Part shown: one piece after another, positions 17,805 to 26,877 of the stretch
Layout: every line of letters starts with the position of its first letter
How positions within the stretch are numbered: position 1 is the first letter of the stretch
From: Phyllobacterium trifolii
GTDB taxonomy: Bacteria; Pseudomonadota; Alphaproteobacteria; Rhizobiales; Rhizobiaceae
Direction: 5' to 3'
DNA length: 38,535 bases
Assembly (NCBI RefSeq): GCF_014192095.1
Contig: NZ_JACHXN010000035.1
Coordinates: forward strand, 1 to 38,535
Made by a program: the position numbers and the translations under genes
Notes under the pieces: model-generated
Database searches by the model: none
What the model was told of the DNA's origin: nothing
The model's input: the letters and a program-made list of their open reading frames with translations, nothing else

Positions 17805-18782
17805 ATGGATAACGACCTCATTTCTCAAGTTGCCATTATCGGCACCGGCGTCATCGGCGCGAGTTGGGCGGCACTCTTTCTGGCCAAGGGTCTTGATGTC
17901 GTGGCAACTGATGTAGCGCCGCACGCCGAGCCGTCGTTGAGGCGCTTCGTTGATGACGCCTGGCCATCGCTCGAAAGACTGGGCCTCACTTCTGGCGCCT
18001 CTCCGCTTCGGCTGGTTTTTACGGACGATTTGGCAGAGGCTGTAAAAGGTGCCCATCTTGTACAGGAGAACGGACCAGAGCGGATCGATTTCAAAAAGAA
18101 GCTCTATGGTCAGCTCGACGAACTGCTGCCGCCCGATGTGGTCATAGCGTCGAGTTCGTCCGGCCTGACGATGAGCGAAATCCAGTCCGGTTGCCCTTTT
18201 TATCCGGAACGCTGCGTCATTGCGCATCCGTTCAATCCGCCCCATCTGATTCCGCTGGTCGAAATTGTCGGTGGTGCGAAGACGTCAGAAGAAACAATTC
18301 GGCGCGCTTCTAATTTTTATACCGCGCTGGGCAAGCGAACCGTTCGACTGCACAAGGAAGTGCCGGGACATGTTGCCAATCGGCTGCAAGCTGCCCTTGC
18401 CCGGGAGGTGTATCATTTGGTGGACCAAGGCGTTGTCAGCGTCGCTGACGTCGACACTGCGCTCAGTTGGGGACCTGGACTGCGGTGGGGCATCATGGGC
18501 CAGGTGCTGCTCAACCATCTCGGTGGCGGCCAAGGTGGCATGGAACATTTCCTCCAGCAATTTACCGGTCCGATGACGGCGTGGTGGAAGGTCCTGGGTT
18601 CACCGGAACTGACCCTCGAGCTCCAGCAAAAGTTGATCGCAGGCGTTCACGCCGAAGTGGGCTCTCGCTCGATCGACGACTTGGCGGCTGAACGGGACGA
18701 AGTCCTGCTTGGGCTTCTGGAATTGCGAAACAAGGCGACCGAAGACGCCGCGCAGTCGAGACAAAGCGACCGCGTCGCCTAG
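17805..18782 (+). CDS. 3-hydroxyacyl-CoA dehydrogenase-family NAD-dependent oxidoreductase (carnitine / L-gulonate dehydrogenase-like)
   Basis: The 325-residue protein has an N-terminal Rossmann domain (VAIIGTGVIGASWA, residues 9-22), the family motifs SSSSGL and AHPFNPPHLIPLVE with the catalytic H, and the C-terminal helical domain (EVPGHVANRLQAAL...). Length and motif style fit the short, soluble group that includes L-carnitine 3-dehydrogenase and L-gulonate 3-dehydrogenase rather than the large beta-oxidation fusion. It probably oxidises a 3-hydroxy acid with NAD. gaggagaac precedes the ATG, two bases after the propeller gene stop. Exact substrate cannot be read from the sequence. Confidence 0.83.
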   Translation: MDNDLISQVAIIGTGVIGASWAALFLAKGLDVVATDVAPHAEPSLRRFVDDAWPSLERLGLTSGASPLRLVFTDDLAEAVKGAHLVQENGPERIDFKKKLYGQLDELLPPDVVIASSSSGLTMSEIQSGCPFYPERCVIAHPFNPPHLIPLVEIVGGAKTSEETIRRASNFYTALGKRTVRLHKEVPGHVANRLQAALAREVYHLVDQGVVSVADVDTALSWGPGLRWGIMGQVLLNHLGGGQGGMEHFLQQFTGPMTAWWKVLGSPELTLELQQKLIAGVHAEVGSRSIDDLAAERDEVLLGLLELRNKATEDAAQSRQSDRVA

Positions 18783-18807
18783 AGGGCGTCAAACTTGGCC
18801 GGCGAGG

Positions 18808-18942
18808 GATGTCACGTTAACGCAGCACAGCGCTTTTGGCGGCACATCGCCGCGTCTTGCAGATCGCTAAATATCTGATTTCATTGTAAAAAGATTTTCT
18901 GCTTGACGAGTAAAAGGCAGTATTCCCCGTTAACGTGACATC
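18808..18942. repeat. 135-bp element bounded by perfect 15-bp inverted repeats
   Basis: GATGTCACGTTAACG at 18808-18822 and its exact reverse complement at 18928-18942 bound about 105 bp of AT-richer DNA with no gene. Both arms contain the palindrome GTTAAC. The element fills the gap between the convergent dehydrogenase and VOC genes. It looks like a MITE or the two ends of a deleted insertion sequence; no clear target-site duplication flanks it. A long-range hairpin acting as a terminator for both genes is the alternative. Confidence 0.6.
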
Positions 18943-19022
18943 TCCACAGAGATTGATTGTGTGATAATGCTTTGAATGATCGTTGTGTCGCCCGCTTGTG
19001 GGCGTCCCCTCTATTGGACGGG

Positions 19023-19397
19023 CTAGGCCTCGAGTTCGTGGCAAACCACTTCGATGTTGTGCCCGTCCGGACCAATGACGAAAGCTGCATAATAGTTCGC
19101 GTGGTAGTGCGGGCGCAGACCGGGCGCACCATTGTCTTTGCCACCCGCCTCCAAAGCCGCGCGATAGAAAGCTTCGACTTGCTGGCGATTCTCGGCTGTA
19201 AACGCCAAGTGAAGATGCGCTGGCTTCTCATCGGTTTGGTACAGGCACAATGAAGCCTTACCCTTTGGGCTGAGCTCGACACCGTATGTCGGCGGCCCCT
19301 CCGAGACAACAGCTATGCCGAGCGGTTCGAGTGCCTTGAGGAAGAAAGCTTTGCTCGCTGCATAGTCGCTGACGCCGAATTTGACGTGGTCAAACAT
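19023..19397 (-). CDS. VOC-superfamily (glyoxalase/bleomycin-resistance fold) protein
   Basis: This 124-residue protein has the paired beta-alpha-beta-beta-beta units of the VOC fold, opening with MFDHVKFGVSDYAASKAFF and closing with IGPDGHNIEVVCHE. The H near the N-terminus and the E near the C-terminus are the usual metal-ligand positions. It is similar in length to stand-alone small VOC proteins whose reactions are mostly unknown. On the minus strand tggagaactc precedes the ATG at 19395-19397, which decides the start against the longer open frame. It stands alone, convergent with the dehydrogenase gene. Confidence 0.85.
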   Translation of the reverse strand: MFDHVKFGVSDYAASKAFFLKALEPLGIAVVSEGPPTYGVELSPKGKASLCLYQTDEKPAHLHLAFTAENRQQVEAFYRAALEAGGKDNGAPGLRPHYHANYYAAFVIGPDGHNIEVVCHELEA

Positions 19398-19759
19398 GAG
19401 TTCTCCAATGAAGTGTGTAGGCCTGCCTGACGGAGAGGCAACCGGAGCTGCTGCCTGCTGCGCGCCTTGCAATGGCGATGGCTGCTTGCGCTGCAAAGCA
19501 GGGTGTCGCGGCCGCTTTGCGTCTCAGACTCTAATGGCATGTCTCCGCCGTCAATGGCAAGGAACAGATGGCGGGAGTCCAGAGGGGCGCGCCCCTTTGG
19601 GTATCTTCAGCTACATTGGCCCGGTTGACGCCAGCGGCCGGATCAGTCCCCCCGGGGATCCTCGCGCCCGCTGGATGCGATACGGAGGTCAAGTCACGGG
19701 TTCAGCCAGTTCGCAAACGCCAACAATGTACTCACAGCGCGAATGCAACGTCGCCTCTG
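19398..19759. other. 360-bp spacer between the VOC and NmrA-like genes
   Basis: Nothing gene-like is supported. Both flanking genes are read leftward, so this holds the VOC promoter. Open frames on the plus strand here run into the antisense of the NmrA-like gene and carry no domain. Confidence 0.35.
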
Positions 19760-20752
19760 TCAAGTCGACAAAAACTCCGCCTCATAGGTGGCGCCATAGG
19801 ACAGCAGGTCGCCTTGCCAATTGCTGCGTTTCACAAATTGCTGCCAAGTCAACGCATGCGGATCGATTTTCCGGCTCCACGTCAGGTCGCGGTCGGGGGC
19901 GTAATAGCCATACTCGACAGCGTATTCCACCATGCCCACCAATTCGCGAACGAGATGCTCGTCGGCGGCAAAATCCGGAAAGTGGCGCAACAAGTCTTCG
20001 CGCGAGTAAGCGGAGGCATAGTGCGCCTGCTGCCCGGTGACCCGCACAAAAGTGTCCACCATTTCTTGCGCCGAGAGAAACTCGCCGATCACTGGTAGGG
20101 TTTTGCCGGCGTATTGCGTCGGGTTATCGAAAATTTCGCGCACCGCCGGTCCGGCGGCAGTGAGCGGATCACAGAACGGCATGGGTATATGCGGCGGCAA
20201 GTATATGGCGAACGTTATGCCGTCCGCCCCGCGCTGCGGCACATAGTATTCTAGGAAGTTGGTGTAGTAAAACGCCAGGTACACGAACGAACTGCGAACG
20301 GGCAAGCTGCGAATGTAGTCCTCCACCTTCGCCTTGTCGGTGAAGTGCGGCGCCCACTTCGTGCCGCCGGTACGCGCTTCGACATTTTCGAGCCCGCTGA
20401 AAACCACATGTTCGACGCCAGCGGCCACCGCCGCGTTAGCCAATTCCATGCCGAGGGTAAGCTCAAGTTCCTCCGGCGGCACCTTGACGATGGGCGGCGT
20501 CATCAAGAACGCTCCGTACGATCCGCTCATGGCCGCGGTTAGCTCGGCCTCCATGCCGAGTTCAAGGGGTGCCACCACGACCTCGGCGCCCTTCTGCGCC
20601 AAGATTTGCGCGGGCTGGCTATCGCGGCGGCGCGTCAATGCCCGCACCCGGTAGCGCCCACTGTCGAGTAGGGCCTCGGCGACACTGCGGCCTTGCTTGC
20701 TCGAGGCACCGACAACAGTGATCAGAGGTTTGGAGGTATCGGCTTGGATCAT
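19760..20752 (-). CDS. NmrA-like NAD(P)-binding protein (atypical short-chain dehydrogenase)
   Basis: The 330-residue protein begins with a Rossmann segment ITVVGASSKQGRSVAEAL (about residues 10-27), followed by YRVRALTRR, VVVAPLELG and GAFLMTPP, the pattern of the NmrA/HSCARG group. Members bind NAD(P) and act as redox sensors or as reductases; the usual catalytic YxxxK is not evident. The ATG at 20750-20752 is preceded on the minus strand by taggag at seven bases and is chosen over an upstream start that would add 51 residues without domain sequence. It diverges from a LysR-type gene that probably controls it. Confidence 0.85.
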   Translation of the reverse strand: MIQADTSKPLITVVGASSKQGRSVAEALLDSGRYRVRALTRRRDSQPAQILAQKGAEVVVAPLELGMEAELTAAMSGSYGAFLMTPPIVKVPPEELELTLGMELANAAVAAGVEHVVFSGLENVEARTGGTKWAPHFTDKAKVEDYIRSLPVRSSFVYLAFYYTNFLEYYVPQRGADGITFAIYLPPHIPMPFCDPLTAAGPAVREIFDNPTQYAGKTLPVIGEFLSAQEMVDTFVRVTGQQAHYASAYSREDLLRHFPDFAADEHLVRELVGMVEYAVEYGYYAPDRDLTWSRKIDPHALTWQQFVKRSNWQGDLLSYGATYEAEFLST

Positions 20753-20889
20753 GCAACTTCTCCTAGTCTTGAGATTCCTGATCTTGAGGTCGTGAACCGT
20801 AGTCGCCCGGTTCCTGTCCACCAGGGTGCTAGCGAACGGCGACCGCGGAAAAGGTCGGACCTCAGGCCGGAAGTCTCGCCTGTTTCGAG

Positions 20890-20907
20890 CTATATTTGAA
20901 ATCATAG
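20890..20907. promoter_or_regulatory. Candidate LysR-type operator in the divergent promoter region
   Basis: ctatatttgaaatcatag contains the perfect palindrome ATTTGAAAT inside CTAT...ATAG arms, 25 bp before the LysR ATG. AT-rich interrupted palindromes of this sort are typical LysR sites, and the position would suit autoregulation. This is a pattern match only. Confidence 0.25.
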
Positions 20908-20931
20908 GAATGTTCGGCTACTATCCATTCA

Positions 20932-21834
20932 ATGGATACCAAGCGCCTGGATCTCGATCTGCTGGTCACTCTTGAGACGTTGCTCGTGGAGCAGAACGTG
21001 ACGAAGGCGGCCGCTCGCCTCAATCTGAGCCAACCAGCGGTAAGTGCCCAGCTAAACCGCCTCAGGCACGAGTTCGACGACCCACTGCTAATTCCTGCAC
21101 AGCGAGGCATGACGCCGACCGCTAAAGCAATGGAGTTGCTCGACCCTTTGCGCCAGGCGCTTGACCAGGTTCGAGCCACGGTTGTTTCCCATAGGAACTT
21201 CGACCCGGTTGAAGCCAAGCTAACCGTCTCTATCGCCTGTACAGATTATCTGCAGGCCGTGGTGGTCAAGCCGCTCGTCGTGGAACTTAGGATGCGGGCA
21301 CCCGGAGTTCGTGTCGCGCTGCGCAATCTGGATGTGCCGCAGTTGGACGCGCAGATGGCGCGGGGTGATGTGGATCTGGCGCTCATGACGCCGCAGGCCG
21401 CTTCGCCGAGTCTTCGTACTCTACACCTGTTTAACGAGCGCTATGTGCTCATTGGCCGACGGAAGCATCCAAGACTACGAGAGGGAATCACGGTCGAGGA
21501 GTTTGCTGAGATGGACCAGGTAATTGTTTCCCTGGACGGCGGCGGCTTTGTGACGCCAGTGGACAGCGCTTTGGCTGACCTCGGACACAGGCGCAATGCG
21601 ATGTTATCTGCAGCCTCGTTCTTGTTCGTTCCTGAGATCGTGTCTTACTCGGACTTCGTTGCCCTTGTTCCAGAACGTCTCGTACGCGACCGTGCCGACA
21701 AGCTGATGGTAATAGACTGCCCATTTCCCGTCGAAGGTTTCGCAGTGGGAATGGTGTGGCACGAGCGCAGTCACGGACACGGCGGCCAACGCTGGATCCG
21801 GGAGGCTATTGTGTCGCTGATGGCGCACACATAA
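20932..21834 (+). CDS. LysR-family transcriptional regulator (NodD/LinR-like subgroup)
   Basis: The 300-residue protein has the winged HTH at residues 6-65 (LDLDLLVTLETLL, VTKAAARLNLSQPAVSAQLNRLR) and a LysR substrate domain (about 90-295) with LTVSIACTDYLQ. The LDLDLL opening and the FDDPLLIPAQRGM wing are typical of the NodD-like branch. It is transcribed divergently from the NmrA-like gene with 179 bp between starts, the classical LysR/target arrangement. The effector is unknown. Confidence 0.9.
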   Translation: MDTKRLDLDLLVTLETLLVEQNVTKAAARLNLSQPAVSAQLNRLRHEFDDPLLIPAQRGMTPTAKAMELLDPLRQALDQVRATVVSHRNFDPVEAKLTVSIACTDYLQAVVVKPLVVELRMRAPGVRVALRNLDVPQLDAQMARGDVDLALMTPQAASPSLRTLHLFNERYVLIGRRKHPRLREGITVEEFAEMDQVIVSLDGGGFVTPVDSALADLGHRRNAMLSAASFLFVPEIVSYSDFVALVPERLVRDRADKLMVIDCPFPVEGFAVGMVWHERSHGHGGQRWIREAIVSLMAHT

Positions 21835-22539
21835 ATGGCTGCACTGGCCGGTGACGAAAGCGACGCGCGGCTTAGCGGATTAGGGCCTCCTCGAACGTGC
21901 GACTGAGGGGCGGGCATACAACGTATCGACTTGGAACTGAGGTTCGGTGGCTAGCGATCTGGCTTTGGCTTCTCGAAACTATCTTCAGTTACATTGAAAG
22001 CGCGGATCCGGGGCCGACGGTTCACGTCGACGAGGAAATCGTCCGCGCCGCACGCCGTCTTCTCGACTTTCCCGAGAGCGGTCGACCCGGCTGAATTGCT
22101 AGAACCAGGGAGCTTGTTATCCCGCGTACGCCTTGCATTGCAGTTTTTCGCTTTCGAGGATCCTGCAGTTCGCATCCGTTCAAGGCGATCCCTGTCCGAA
22201 CGGCCGAAGAGGGATTGTGGACATACGCGCTACAACAAGAATCAGCAAAAAGCTCGCTATTATCGGTATTTTCAAAGGAACAGTTATCAATAGCATGCGA
22301 ATTTTAACAGAACGTTCGATGCCGAGTATCTCGGCAGAAGGCACCGTTAAGCGGTAAACAATTCGACAAAAGGCTTTGGCATTATCCATCCTGACGACGG
22401 GGTCACAGACGTGTTTGTCCATATCTCTGCGGTTGAGCGCGCGGGATTGTGCAGCCTCAATGAGGCCCGCGTGGGGCGTCTTTGACGATCTCTGACTATT
22501 TCCCTTCACCTCATGTTAGGTTCAATCGGTTTCGTTAAA
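21835..22539. other. 700-bp debris region left of the catabolic island
   Basis: Apart from a ParE-toxin fossil at 21990-22165, no gene is supported. A minus-strand frame at 22180-22509 contains one hydrophobic stretch but no recognisable domain or ribosome site. The region marks the left edge of the 15-kb catabolic island. Confidence 0.45.
21990..22165 (+). pseudogene. Fossil of a RelE/ParE-family toxin gene
   Basis: In one frame the plus strand reads YIESADPG..., then AARRLLDFPESGRPG, an in-frame TGA at 22092-22094, and IARTRELVIPRTPCIAVFRF. The LLDFPESGRPG and TRELVIPRTP.IAVFR blocks are those of ParE-type toxins, in the right order and spacing. The internal stop, the lost N-terminus and the absence of a partner antitoxin gene show that it is dead. 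Confidence 0.65.
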
Positions 22540-23820
22540 TTAAACTCGCTCCAACGCTTCGCCAAGGACAGCCAGCGCTTCATCGATTTCAGCCTCAGTA
22601 ATGACAAGCGGTGCGAGAAAGCGGACCGTGTTGCGATGAATGCCGCACTTAATGAGAAGCAGTCCGCCATTGCGGGCTTCATCGAGCACATGTTGTGTCC
22701 GATCGGCATCCGGTGCCTTCGTCGCGCGATCGCTGACGATCTCCATAGCCAGCATAAAGCCTAACCCTCTGACATCGCCGATGAACGCATGTCTTTGCTG
22801 GAGGTCTATCAACCCTTTTCGTAATTGCGCCGCGCGTTGGCTTCCATTCCCAAGTAAATCATCCCGTTCGAAAGTCTCTATGACGGCCAACGCGGCAGCG
22901 CAGGCGAGGGCGTTGCCACCATAGGTTCCGCCAAGACCGCCTGGTGTTGGAGCATCCATGATCTCTGCTTTCCCAACGACGGCTGACATGGGGAGGCCTC
23001 CGGCCAAGCTCTTAGCAATGGTTACGAGATCGGGCTCGATGCCCGAGTGCTGAAAACCGAACATTTCGCCTGTGCGGCCAAATCCCGTCTGTATCTCGTC
23101 CAGAATAAGGACAATGCCGTGCTTATTTGTTATCTCACGGAGCGCCGCGATGAAATCCACCGGGGCCGGATGGAATCCCCCATCGCCCTGCACAGGCTCG
23201 ATAATGATGGCGGCTACGCGGTCCGGGGCGACGTCTGTTGCGAAGACCTCTTCAAGTGCCGCGAGCGCAGCGGCAGTGGTTACACCTCGATAGGCATTGG
23301 GGTAAGGAATATGGAAAATCTCTGGCGCGAACGGACCGAAATTCTGCTTGTAAGGCTGGCTCATTCCCGTCAGCGAAACACCTAGCAATGTGCGGCCATG
23401 AAAGCCGCCACGAAATGCAATGACGGCTGGGCGATTGGTATAACTGCGAGCAATCTTCACCGAATTTTCGACGGCCTCTGCACCTGAAGTGAAAAAGGCG
23501 CTCTTATAACCATTCCCCACCAAGGCATTCAGTTTTTCCGCTAGCTCGATATAAGGCTCATAGCCGACAACCTGGAAACAAGCATGGGACAAATTCTCGA
23601 TCTGTCTCTTCACGGCATCGACGACCCGCGGATGGTTATGCCCGACATTGAGGACTCCGATTCCACCAACGAAATCCAGATAGCGTCTGCCGTCCAAATC
23701 CCAAAGTTCGGTCCCTTTCGCCTTGCTGGCAAGAATAGGATGTGCCGTAGCGATGCCGCGCGCGATATTGCGGTCACGCCGCTCAAGCAAATCCTGCGTC
23801 TTATGGGCGGTACTGGTCAT
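22540..23820 (-). CDS. gabT: 4-aminobutyrate (GABA) aminotransferase-type class III transaminase
   Basis: The 426-residue PLP enzyme has the class III pattern: [50 protein letters not shown] and the PLP lysine K270 in IAKSLAGG. Length and motif wording match GabT (426 residues in E. coli). It would convert GABA and 2-oxoglutarate to succinate semialdehyde and glutamate in the cytoplasm. It is the last gene of the leftward operon, 25 bp after the succinate-semialdehyde dehydrogenase gene that would use its product. Activity on another omega-amino acid is possible. Confidence 0.88.
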   Translation of the reverse strand: MTSTAHKTQDLLERRDRNIARGIATAHPILASKAKGTELWDLDGRRYLDFVGGIGVLNVGHNHPRVVDAVKRQIENLSHACFQVVGYEPYIELAEKLNALVGNGYKSAFFTSGAEAVENSVKIARSYTNRPAVIAFRGGFHGRTLLGVSLTGMSQPYKQNFGPFAPEIFHIPYPNAYRGVTTAAALAALEEVFATDVAPDRVAAIIIEPVQGDGGFHPAPVDFIAALREITNKHGIVLILDEIQTGFGRTGEMFGFQHSGIEPDLVTIAKSLAGGLPMSAVVGKAEIMDAPTPGGLGGTYGGNALACAAALAVIETFERDDLLGNGSQRAAQLRKGLIDLQQRHAFIGDVRGLGFMLAMEIVSDRATKAPDADRTQHVLDEARNGGLLLIKCGIHRNTVRFLAPLVITEAEIDEALAVLGEALERV

Positions 23821-23845
23821 TGGCTAGTCTCCGGTATTTGTGCGG

Positions 23846-25318
23846 TTAGTAGACGGCGTCGAGGCCGGCGATGTGAAAGCTTTTGATTTCGAGATATTCC
23901 TCGATTCCCAGCGTGCCGCCCTCACGGCCTGTGCCGGATTGCTTAACCCCGCCGAAGGGGGCAACTTCCATGGAAATGCTGCCTGTATTGAGGCCAACCA
24001 TGCCGAACTCGAGCTGTTCTGCGACCCGCCAGGACCGGTTGAGATCCCGGGTATAGAAGTAGGCGGCGAGTCCGTAAGGGGTTGCATTGGCTATATGAAT
24101 AGCCTCGCTTTCCGCGTGGAAGCGAAAAAGCGGAGCAACCGGGCCGAATGTTTCTTCATTGGCCAAAAGCATTGCGGTCGTGGCATTGCCGACGATGACT
24201 GGCGATACGATGCGGCCGCCACCTTTATCCGCTTCTGCGGGCGTGAGGAGTGTACCGCCTTTTTCGAGAGCGTCGTTTACATGCACGCGCACCTTCGCGA
24301 CCGCAGCCGCGTTTATCAACGGTCCGATGGTGCTGTCGGCGGCGAACCCGTCACCGACGCGCAGCCTAGCCACTGCCTCTATCAGTCTCTCCGCGAAGCG
24401 ATCATAAATTCCGTCCTGTACGAGGATGCGATTTGCGCATACGCAGGTTTGACCGGCATTGCGGAATTTACTGGCGATAACGCCGTTAACCGCAAGGTCA
24501 ATATCGGCATCGTCAAACACAATAAACGGAGCATTGCCACCCAGCTCAAGACTGAGGCGTTTCAGAGTCGCCGAACTTTGTTGCATCAGCATGGCACCAA
24601 CGCGAGTTGAACCGGTGAAGGAAATTTTTCGCACGGTAGCGCTTTCTGTCAGCATTGCTCCTATGGCTTCCGGACGGCCAGTGACGACGCTGATTACCCC
24701 TTTCGGGAAACCGGCGCGTTCGGCGAGCACTGCCAACGCCAGCGCGGAGAATGGTGTGAGTTCTGAGGGTTTGACGACGATAGTGCACCCGGCGGCCAGC
24801 GCAGGGGCGGCTTTGCGGGTGATCATAGCATTTGGAAAATTCCAGGGGGTAATGGCAGCGGTAACGCCTACAGCTTCCTTCATCATCATGATTCGCCGGT
24901 CAGCCGTTGGAGCGGGAACGGTGAACCCCGAGATGCGACGGGCCTCTTCGGCAAACCATTTCACGAAGCTTGCGCCATAGCGCACTTCGCCTTCCGCTTC
25001 CGCCAGTGGCTTTCCCTGTTCCGCAGTCATGACCCGTGCCAGATCAGGAGCATTGTCAATGATGAGTGCGTGCCAGCGCTCGAGGAGCGCTGCTCTTTCT
25101 GCTGCCGGTCTGGCACGCCAGTTGCGGAAGGCAAGATCCGCGGCGGCAATAGCGTCAGAGGTATCATCGCGACCGCAGTCAGGCACGCTGCCTATGATGG
25201 CGCCAGAGTATGGATTGTCTACGTCAAGCGTTTGGCCGCCGGATGCGTCTGTCCATCTACCGCCGACATAGGCTTGCTGTACGAACAGGGTCGGGTCGTT
25301 TAGTCCAAGCGGGTTCAT
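23846..25318 (-). CDS. gabD: Succinate-semialdehyde dehydrogenase-type aldehyde dehydrogenase
   Basis: The 490-residue protein has the complete aldehyde dehydrogenase pattern: TPWNFPNAM, the KPSE of the cofactor site, FTGSTRVG, catalytic E in LELGGNAP and nucleophile C292 in NAGQTCVCANR. The wording, including QTCVCANR, is that of the GabD group, which oxidises succinate semialdehyde to succinate with NAD(P). The ATG at 25316-25318 has a gagga five bases upstream and is preferred over the TTG four codons earlier. It lies between gabT and the hydroxyacid dehydrogenase gene, with short gaps. In the pathway proposed for the island it would play the role of TgnE. Confidence 0.88.
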   Translation of the reverse strand: MNPLGLNDPTLFVQQAYVGGRWTDASGGQTLDVDNPYSGAIIGSVPDCGRDDTSDAIAAADLAFRNWRARPAAERAALLERWHALIIDNAPDLARVMTAEQGKPLAEAEGEVRYGASFVKWFAEEARRISGFTVPAPTADRRIMMMKEAVGVTAAITPWNFPNAMITRKAAPALAAGCTIVVKPSELTPFSALALAVLAERAGFPKGVISVVTGRPEAIGAMLTESATVRKISFTGSTRVGAMLMQQSSATLKRLSLELGGNAPFIVFDDADIDLAVNGVIASKFRNAGQTCVCANRILVQDGIYDRFAERLIEAVARLRVGDGFAADSTIGPLINAAAVAKVRVHVNDALEKGGTLLTPAEADKGGGRIVSPVIVGNATTAMLLANEETFGPVAPLFRFHAESEAIHIANATPYGLAAYFYTRDLNRSWRVAEQLEFGMVGLNTGSISMEVAPFGGVKQSGTGREGGTLGIEEYLEIKSFHIAGLDAVY

Positions 25319-25326
25319 CGTATTCC

Positions 25327-26253
25327 TCAATAAGTACGAGTGCGGTCGACCAGACCGACCATCGCAGTTCCACTGCGATGGCGGCGAATGTTGGCGATCA
25401 CCACGTCAACCGCCGTATCGGGCTGGGTCATGCTGGCTATGTGCGGCGTGAGCAATATTTTCTCGTGCGACCAGAAAGGATGGTTCGCGGGAAGGGGCTC
25501 GGGGTTGGTCACGTCGAGAACGGCACCCGATAACTGGCCTGACTCAAGAGCCGCCAAAAGATCTGCTTGCACCAGATGATCACCCCGCCCGCAATTGATC
25601 AATGCGCTACCCTTTGGAAGCATATCGAACAGAGTCGAATTGAGGATGCCGGCGGTCTCGGCGGTCAGCGGCAAGAGACAGATCACGATATCGCATTGCC
25701 CAAGGAATACAGGAAGTCCGGACTCTCGTGAATGGCAGTGCACGCCGTCAATCTGATGGGCCGAACGGCTCCAGCCAGACAAAACATACCCAAAGGGACG
25801 CAGCCTGTTGATGACGGCATGAGCAAGGACGCCGAGCCCCATTATGCCGACGCGCAGCCCCGCAGCAGGACCGAAACGAATGCCGCGCCATTCGCCACGC
25901 CTTTGCTGCGAAACATAGGAAAGGAGATGCCGATGCAGCGCGAGAACACCGAGGGTGGCATACTCCGCCATGCCGTCGGAGATTCCGGGTTCAATCATGC
26001 GTATGACAGGCAGATCCGATGGCAAGGCGGCCAAGTCAAGCTGGTCCACACCTGCACCCAGTGAAAACAGAACCTGCAGGTTGGGATATGTTGTGACGAT
26101 ATCAGCAGGAGGATGCCATACGCCGAGGTAGCGCACATCAGCAGGATTGGTCTCATGCGGTTGAAAAGAAAAGCCGATATCCGGTGCCCTTTCCGCAAAA
26201 AGAGCAGCCCATTCCATGCCCCGCTCGGCGTCCGCGTGGTAGAGAAACGTCAT
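25327..26253 (-). CDS. D-2-hydroxyacid dehydrogenase, glyoxylate/hydroxypyruvate reductase A type
   Basis: The 308-residue protein has the GhrA-like form of the family: FSLGAGVDQLDL, the NAD motif VGIMGLGVLAHAVINRL, LLPLTAETAGILN, the catalytic R in INCGRGDHLV, E in VTNPEPLP and H in LTPHIASMT. Such enzymes reduce glyoxylate or hydroxypyruvate, or work on related 2-keto acids. Eight bases separate it from the downstream gabD-type gene. ATG at 26251-26253 is preceded by gggag; a TTG eight codons upstream is less likely. Its step in the island is unclear. Confidence 0.87.
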   Translation of the reverse strand: MTFLYHADAERGMEWAALFAERAPDIGFSFQPHETNPADVRYLGVWHPPADIVTTYPNLQVLFSLGAGVDQLDLAALPSDLPVIRMIEPGISDGMAEYATLGVLALHRHLLSYVSQQRRGEWRGIRFGPAAGLRVGIMGLGVLAHAVINRLRPFGYVLSGWSRSAHQIDGVHCHSRESGLPVFLGQCDIVICLLPLTAETAGILNSTLFDMLPKGSALINCGRGDHLVQADLLAALESGQLSGAVLDVTNPEPLPANHPFWSHEKILLTPHIASMTQPDTAVDVVIANIRRHRSGTAMVGLVDRTRTY

Positions 26254-26286
26254 TTTCTGCAATGCTCCCGCCCGCAAACCGGGGTA

Positions 26287-26877
26287 TCAAACCAAGGCTT
26301 TTTCCTGTTCCATTTCCGCCATGTCCTGAAACCGGTCAGCAATGCGCGGGTGCGCGCGGCCATTGTCGCAAGCGCCTATAGCGATCAGCACCTCGTCGGG
26401 TGCGGGCGCATCGTTTATCTGGAATGTTGCAGTCAGGAAGTGCGAGCGTTTGCCGGTTTCACTTTTGTGAGTCATCGGCAGAGACAATAGCGAGCCCGGA
26501 GAGTTGCGCGTGTTGGTGAAGCTCAGATATGTCGTACCATTCACGGCTTCACGGAACATGTTGCCGAAGCGCAGTGTATGGATCAGCGCGGAAGCGTGCT
26601 CGATCTCTCCGTTAACGCCAACCGCCGCAGCTTTCCCGTAGGCCTCGACCTTGTCAGCGGGCATCAACGCCACCAGACGGCGGGTCATTTCAGCCCCAAG
26701 CGGTGGTGCCAGACGCAGGATTTCGGGACGCAGGTTCTCGACGAAACCCTCGCCAGCCCATGGGTTCTTCAGAACTGCTGCCACAACGACCATGGTAACG
26801 GGGCGCTTCGCCTTGCGGCCACCCTCGATCATGGTTTCTTCAACAAAGGTGACGATCTTTCTGATTTCAAGTGTCAT
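26287..26877 (-). CDS. Amino acid synthesis family protein (PF06684, formerly DUF1185)
   Basis: The 196-residue protein matches the AA_synth family in length and wording: IRKIVTFVEETMIEGG at the N-terminus, VVVAAVLKNPWAGEGF, GEIEHASALIHTLRFG and a C-terminus with VLIAIGACDNGRAHPR. No reaction has been firmly assigned to the family; members are often found in catabolic operons for cyclic amides and heterocycles. It is the first gene of the leftward operon and diverges from the GAF-PucR regulator, so it probably starts the message controlled by that regulator. Confidence 0.82.
   Translation of the reverse strand: MTLEIRKIVTFVEETMIEGGRKAKRPVTMVVVAAVLKNPWAGEGFVENLRPEILRLAPPLGAEMTRRLVALMPADKVEAYGKAAAVGVNGEIEHASALIHTLRFGNMFREAVNGTTYLSFTNTRNSPGSLLSLPMTHKSETGKRSHFLTATFQINDAPAPDEVLIAIGACDNGRAHPRIADRFQDMAEMEQEKALV

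Noticed and set aside
18881..19309. 142-codon minus-strand open frame overlapping the VOC gene
   Set aside because: It is the antisense-frame shadow of the VOC gene and crosses the inverted-repeat element.
22180..22509. 109-codon minus-strand frame with one hydrophobic stretch
   Set aside because: No recognised family, no ribosome site, and it lies in debris; not supportable as a gene.
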